Shown one piece after another: positions 6,457-10,114 of a stretch of 10,114 nucleotides of DNA. Location: assembly GCA_027021095.1 (NCBI GenBank), contig JALUUZ010000308.1:1-10114 (forward strand), given 5' to 3'. The DNA comes from Gammaproteobacteria bacterium (GTDB lineage Bacteria; Pseudomonadota; Gammaproteobacteria; SZUA-21). The position numbers and the translations under genes are program-made. The notes below the pieces were generated by a model that saw nothing but the letters and a program-made list of their open reading frames with translations, did no database searches and had not been told where the DNA came from. Positions within the stretch are counted from its first letter, which is position 1. Each line of letters starts with the position of its first letter.

Positions 6457-7661
6457 AAAAGATCACTGTGCTTGGAGCCACCGGGTCGATCGGCGTCAGC
6501 ACGCTGGACGTGATCCAGCGCAATGCCTCCGACTATTCTGTTTTCGCACTGACAGCGGCCACCTCGATTGAACTGCTCGAACAGCAGATTCTGACGCATC
6601 GGCCGCCGTTTGCCGTGGTGGTCGATGAACAGGCTGCTGCCAGTCTGCGTGAACGGCTGTGTAGCCACGGCGGGGTATCGACCGAAGTGTTGTCCGGGGC
6701 CGCCGCGCTCGAGCAGGTCGCCAGTGCCGCCGAGGTGGATTACGTGATGGCAGCGATCGTCGGTGCGGCCGGCCTGCTGCCGACTTTGGCTGCAGCACGT
6801 GCCGGCAAGCGGGTATTGCTGGCCAACAAGGAAGCATTGGTGATGTCCGGCGAGTTACTGATCGAAGCGGTTGACGATCACCACGCAGAGCTGCTGCCGA
6901 TCGACAGCGAACACAATGCAATCTTTCAATGTCTACCGGTCGATACCGGCTTGCATACCGCGGATTTTTCCGGCGCAGGTGTCGCGCGGATCATTTTGAC
7001 CGGTTCAGGCGGACCGTTCCGGACCCTGCCGCTCGCACAGCTGTCTGCGGTCACCCCGGACCAGGCCTGTGCGCACCCGAACTGGGAGATGGGGCGTAAA
7101 ATCTCGGTTGATTCGGCGACCATGATGAACAAGGGGCTGGAGTTGATCGAGGCCTGTTACCTGTTCAACACTACCGCAGAACAGATCGATGTGGTGATTC
7201 ATCCACAAAGTGTCGTGCACTCGATGGTGCAATACGTCGATGGTTCGGTGATCGCACAACTGGGAAATCCGGACATGCGCACACCGATTGCCCATGCATT
7301 GGCCTGGCCGCAGCGGATCGAGTCCGGTGTTGGGTTCCTTGATATCGTATCGGTTGCACAGCTGGATTTTGCCGCGCCCGACTACCAGCGTTTCCCATGC
7401 CTGCGGCTGGCACAGCAGGCGGTCGACGAGGGAGGCACTGCGCCCACTGTGTTGAATGCGGCCAACGAGACGGCCGTCGATGCCTTTTTGCAGAAAAAAA
7501 TTCGCTTTACGGATATTTCACAGACTATCGCCTACACTCAGGAGAAATTGCCGGTACAGGCGGCCGATTCACTCGAGACGATACTCGAAGCAGACCGCCA
7601 GGCGCGGGAAGTCGCGGCGGGTTATATCAGCGGGATCAATACAGGAAAGGGCACACAATGA
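6453..7661 (+). CDS. dxr: 1-deoxy-D-xylulose 5-phosphate reductoisomerase
   Basis: A complete 402-residue enzyme (E. coli 398). It rearranges and reduces DXP to 2-C-methyl-D-erythritol 4-phosphate with NADPH, the committed step of the MEP isoprenoid pathway and the target of fosmidomycin. The Rossmann NADPH loop GATGSIG is at 8-14 and ANKEALVMSG at 124-133. The metal ligands D151 and E153 lie in LLPIDSEHNAIFQ, with a third at E230 in NKGLELIEA. The active-site flap and phosphate site GSGGPFR (184-190) and HPNWEMGRKISVDSATMMNK (208-227) are present, as is the C-terminal helical domain with LNAANE. It shares ATGA with cdsA at the start and with rseP at the end, so the three genes are probably translationally coupled. 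DXR and the nearby UppS act in the same isoprenoid supply line. Confidence 0.98.
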   Translation: MKKITVLGATGSIGVSTLDVIQRNASDYSVFALTAATSIELLEQQILTHRPPFAVVVDEQAAASLRERLCSHGGVSTEVLSGAAALEQVASAAEVDYVMAAIVGAAGLLPTLAAARAGKRVLLANKEALVMSGELLIEAVDDHHAELLPIDSEHNAIFQCLPVDTGLHTADFSGAGVARIILTGSGGPFRTLPLAQLSAVTPDQACAHPNWEMGRKISVDSATMMNKGLELIEACYLFNTTAEQIDVVIHPQSVVHSMVQYVDGSVIAQLGNPDMRTPIAHALAWPQRIESGVGFLDIVSVAQLDFAAPDYQRFPCLRLAQQAVDEGGTAPTVLNAANETAVDAFLQKKIRFTDISQTIAYTQEKLPVQAADSLETILEADRQAREVAAGYISGINTGKGTQ

Positions 7662-9247
7662 TAGGGTTTTTATACAGCGCGTTTTTCTTCTTGGTGGCCA
7701 TCGTCGTGCTGGTGGCGATACACGAGTTCGGCCACTTCTGGGTGGCAAGGAAGTTCGGTGTCAAGATCGAGCGGTTTTCGATCGGCATGGGTAAGCCTTT
7801 CTGGACTTATGTATCGAAAAAGGACGGCTGTGAATTCGTGCTGGCGCCGATACCGCTTGGGGGCTATGTCAAGATGTACGGCGAACAGGACAGCAAGGAC
7901 GTCGACGATGAGGACCGCGACAAGGCCCTGATGAGCAAGCCCGTCTACCAGCGGATGCTGATCGTGCTGGCCGGGCCGTTTTTCAATTTTGCGTTTGCGA
8001 TCGTTGCGTTGAGTCTTTTCTTTATGATCGGCAAGCCCGGTGTGCCGCCACTGGTGCAAGAGGTCAAGCAGAACTCGGTGGCCAGCCAGGGTGGGTTCAA
8101 ACCTAAGGACCTGGTAGTGGCCATCGACGGCAAGAAGATTCAAAGCTGGAAAGAGTCCTACCTGTTGCTGTTCGAAGGCCTGGTCGACAGGGATACGCTG
8201 CAGGTCACCGTCAAGGACGAAAATGGAAAACTGGTCACCCGTCAGCTAGATTTCCGCCATGACAAGTCGATCATCGGTCCAGGGGTCAATGTCTATGCCA
8301 GGGCTGGCTTGATTCCCGGCGCGCCACCGAAGATCAAGACCATCAAGCGCGGTTCACCGGCGGACAAGGCAGGGTTGAAAGTCGATGACCTGGTTTTGTC
8401 GGTGGACGGAAAACCAGTCACGTTCTGGCGTGAAGTGGAGGAGCGGTTTATCGACAAGCCGGAACAACCAGTGAAGTTTGTCGTGCTGCGTGAGGGCAGA
8501 CAGGTAACCCTGACCGTCACGCCGCGGCGATACCAGGGCCAGCACATTCGGATCGGTGTGCTGCTCGGTGCAGACCAGGAGAAGGTGCAGGGTGCGCGGG
8601 TCAAGGCGGTCGTCAAACGCAGCCCGGCCGAGGCGGCCGGGATCAAGGCGGGTGATCTGATCATCGCGGTCGATGGCAAAAGCGTCAGTGGTAATGCGCA
8701 GCTCGTGCGCCGGGTGCAGCACCGCGCGAACAAGAAAACGCGGTTCCTGGTCCAGCGTGGCGGTCGCAAACTCGAGCTGATTATCATCCCCAAGCTGCAG
8801 CCACCCATCGGTCTGATCGACGCCGATCCTTATTCGCTGCAGCACTATGGCGTGTTGCAGGCGTCGCTCAAAGGGATCAGTGAAACGGCGTTGTTGTCAC
8901 GCCTGATGCTGAAGATTTTTTATTTGATGGTAATGGGGGAGGCGTCACTAAAAAATATCAGCGGCCCGGTTAAAATCGGCAAATTCGCCGGGATTACCGC
9001 AAAGAGGAACTGGTATACCTATCTGCACTTCCTGGCGTTGTTAAGTGTCAGTTTAGGTGTCATCAATCTGCTGCCGATTCCAGTGCTCGATGGTGGGCAC
9101 TTTATGTACTATACGATCGAGGCGATCCGTGGAAAACCAGTGTCTGACAAGGCCAGAAAGATCGGGCTTTATATCGGGATCATATTTATATTGTCCTTGA
9201 TGACCTTGGCATTTTATAATGACTTGGCTGGATTATTTGTGCCTTGA
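7658..9247 (+). CDS. rseP: RseP-type site-2 intramembrane metalloprotease with three predicted PDZ domains
   Basis: A 529-residue inner-membrane zinc protease. In E. coli RseP cleaves the anti-sigma factor RseA after DegS, releasing sigma-E. HEFGH (22-26) in the first transmembrane segment provides the zinc-binding His and catalytic Glu. The second active-site motif NLLPIPVLDGGH (470-481) supplies the Asp ligand D478. Other transmembrane segments lie at about 98-122, 455-475 and 500-520. The periplasmic part is unusual. Besides the canonical pair (about 129-200 and 222-290), a third PDZ-like domain spans about 312-380, with SPAEAAGIKAGDLIIAVDGK (322-341). This accounts for the 79 residues over the usual 450. 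The frame is open from 7397, but the ATG at 7658 yields the normal MIGFLYSAFFF start and a 4-base overlap with dxr. bamA follows, the standard neighbour. Confidence 0.96.
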   Translation: MIGFLYSAFFFLVAIVVLVAIHEFGHFWVARKFGVKIERFSIGMGKPFWTYVSKKDGCEFVLAPIPLGGYVKMYGEQDSKDVDDEDRDKALMSKPVYQRMLIVLAGPFFNFAFAIVALSLFFMIGKPGVPPLVQEVKQNSVASQGGFKPKDLVVAIDGKKIQSWKESYLLLFEGLVDRDTLQVTVKDENGKLVTRQLDFRHDKSIIGPGVNVYARAGLIPGAPPKIKTIKRGSPADKAGLKVDDLVLSVDGKPVTFWREVEERFIDKPEQPVKFVVLREGRQVTLTVTPRRYQGQHIRIGVLLGADQEKVQGARVKAVVKRSPAEAAGIKAGDLIIAVDGKSVSGNAQLVRRVQHRANKKTRFLVQRGGRKLELIIIPKLQPPIGLIDADPYSLQHYGVLQASLKGISETALLSRLMLKIFYLMVMGEASLKNISGPVKIGKFAGITAKRNWYTYLHFLALLSVSLGVINLLPIPVLDGGHFMYYTIEAIRGKPVSDKARKIGLYIGIIFILSLMTLAFYNDLAGLFVP

Positions 9248-9259
9248 TATGCTCCAAAA

Positions 9260-9287
9260 TTGAGTGTTATCATGGCGGTTTGATAAT
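9260..9287 (+). promoter_or_regulatory. Possible promoter and dyad upstream of bamA
   Basis: In the 75-base rseP-bamA gap, TTGAGT (9260-9265) and GATAAT (9282-9287) are 16 bases apart and resemble a sigma-70 promoter. It would start transcription about 30 bases before the bamA ATG. A perfect 6-bp dyad, TTATCA (9267-9272) and TGATAA (9281-9286), lies between the hexamers and overlaps the -10, so it could be an operator or simply a hairpin. There is no T-tract after it, so it is not an intrinsic terminator. Motif evidence only. Confidence 0.35.
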
Positions 9288-9322
9288 AAGAAATATAACT
9301 GTCTGATTTTATAGGAAAAGTA

Positions 9323-10114
9323 ATGATTCGTTGGATAATGCTCGTGTTGTGCTTGGGGGTGGTCAGTCCGGTGTTGGCGTCAAAACCCTTTATAATCAAA
9401 GATATACGAATCGAAGGGCTGCAAAGAATTTCGGCAGGCACAGTCTTCAACTATCTGCCGATCAAGGTCGGACAGGAGTTCAATCAGCAAAAGTCGGCGC
9501 AATCGGTCAAGGCGCTGTTCAAAACCGGGTTTTTTAAAGACATCAAGTTGAATGTCGAGGGCAGGGTGGTGGTGATCACCGTCGTCGAACGGCCTTCGAT
9601 CGCAGAAATCAATGTCACCGGTAACAAGGTCATCGAGAAGAAGCTGCTCAAAAAGAGTTTCGACAAGCTCGGTTTTGCCAAGGGGCGGGTGTTCAACCGC
9701 TCGCTGCTGGACAAGATCGAACAGGAGTTGCGCCGGGTCTATTTTGCGCAGGGCAAATACGGTGTCAAGATCAAGACGACCGTCACCCCGATGACCCGCA
9801 ACCGGGTGAGTGTCGACATCAATATTTCCGAGGGCCGTGCCGCACGGATCCGCAAGATCAATATCATCGGTAACAAGACCTTCAAGGACAAAAAGCTGCT
9901 GCGGTTGTTCAAGTTGACCACCCCTGGCGCCTTTACGTTCTATACGAAGAACGATCAGTATTCGAAGCAGAAGCTGGCCGGTGACATTGAAAAACTCAAG
10001 TCATTCTATAAAGACCGTGGTTACTTCGGTTTCAAGGTCAATTCCACCCAGGTCTCGATTTCACCGAACAAGAAAGACATCTATATCACGATCAATATCA
10101 CCGAGGGACCACAG
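9323..10114 (+). CDS. bamA: BamA, outer-membrane beta-barrel assembly factor (N-terminal 264 residues, partial)
   Basis: Open at the right edge; 264 codons are visible. BamA is the core of the BAM complex that folds and inserts outer-membrane proteins. A Sec signal peptide spans 1-19 (MIRWIMLVLCLGVVSPVLA) with likely cleavage after VLA. Three POTRA domains follow: about 21-90 (FIIKDIRIEGLQRIS, with LFKTGFFKDIKL), 91-171 (IAEINVTGNKVI, ending ISEGR) and 174-262 (RIRKINIIGNKTF, GYFGFKV, ending ITEGP). This is the usual alternating POTRA pattern, whose periplasmic domains bind client proteins and BamB-E. The beta-barrel lies outside the window. Start: AGGA (9313-9316) 6 bases before the ATG and a fitting signal peptide. 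It lies next to rseP as in most gammaproteobacteria. Confidence 0.97.
   Translation, partial: MIRWIMLVLCLGVVSPVLASKPFIIKDIRIEGLQRISAGTVFNYLPIKVGQEFNQQKSAQSVKALFKTGFFKDIKLNVEGRVVVITVVERPSIAEINVTGNKVIEKKLLKKSFDKLGFAKGRVFNRSLLDKIEQELRRVYFAQGKYGVKIKTTVTPMTRNRVSVDINISEGRAARIRKINIIGNKTFKDKKLLRLFKLTTPGAFTFYTKNDQYSKQKLAGDIEKLKSFYKDRGYFGFKVNSTQVSISPNKKDIYITINITEGPQ

Noticed and set aside
7397..7657. Upstream start for rseP giving 87 more residues
   Set aside because: The extension overlaps dxr, which is coding there in another frame, and RseP normally starts directly with the HExxH-bearing membrane helix, as from 7658.
9277..9306. Sigma-E promoter for bamA
   Set aside because: GTCTGA at 9301-9306 fits a sigma-E -10, but the region where the -35 should be reads GGTTTGA-like instead of GGAACTT.

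Overview
The window looks like core chromosome from a gammaproteobacterium. Its protein sequences and gene order match the conserved block in which map-glnD diverges from rpsB-tsf-pyrH-frr-uppS-cdsA-dxr-rseP-bamA. By eye the closest matches are E. coli-type family members, but identity is only moderate and the base composition is moderately GC-rich. I therefore infer a non-enteric, possibly environmental, lineage and do not name a genus.

Layout: positions 1-984 hold the minus-strand pair map (complete) then glnD (only the first 55 codons, running off the left edge). Positions 985-1679 are a roughly 700-base divergent intergenic region. It holds a possible map promoter, an inverted array of short repeats with a GGGACACAC core (probably a small non-coding mobile or REP-like element), a good rpsB promoter with a GC-rich discriminator, and a structured rpsB leader. 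Positions 1680-9247 hold eight complete plus-strand genes: rpsB, tsf, pyrH, frr, uppS, cdsA, dxr and rseP. Spacing tightens downstream, from 155 bases after rpsB to 8- and 4-base overlaps at uppS/cdsA, cdsA/dxr and dxr/rseP. Positions 9323-10114 hold the start of bamA, open at the right edge.

How the genes fit together: rpsB, tsf and frr serve translation (ribosomal protein S2, elongation factor Ts, ribosome recycling factor). Map removes initiator methionine. PyrH makes UDP. Dxr and UppS belong to isoprenoid and undecaprenyl lipid-carrier synthesis, CdsA makes CDP-diacylglycerol for phospholipids, RseP is the intramembrane protease of envelope-stress signalling, and BamA is the outer-membrane beta-barrel assembly factor. 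The cluster thus runs from translation to envelope construction. GlnD is the nitrogen-status sensor.

Most of the window is ordinary housekeeping DNA. The points worth a second look are RseP, which is about 80 residues longer than the usual 450 and appears to carry three tandem PDZ domains instead of two; the inverted repeat array next to the rpsB promoter; and two mutually exclusive hairpins between rpsB and tsf.
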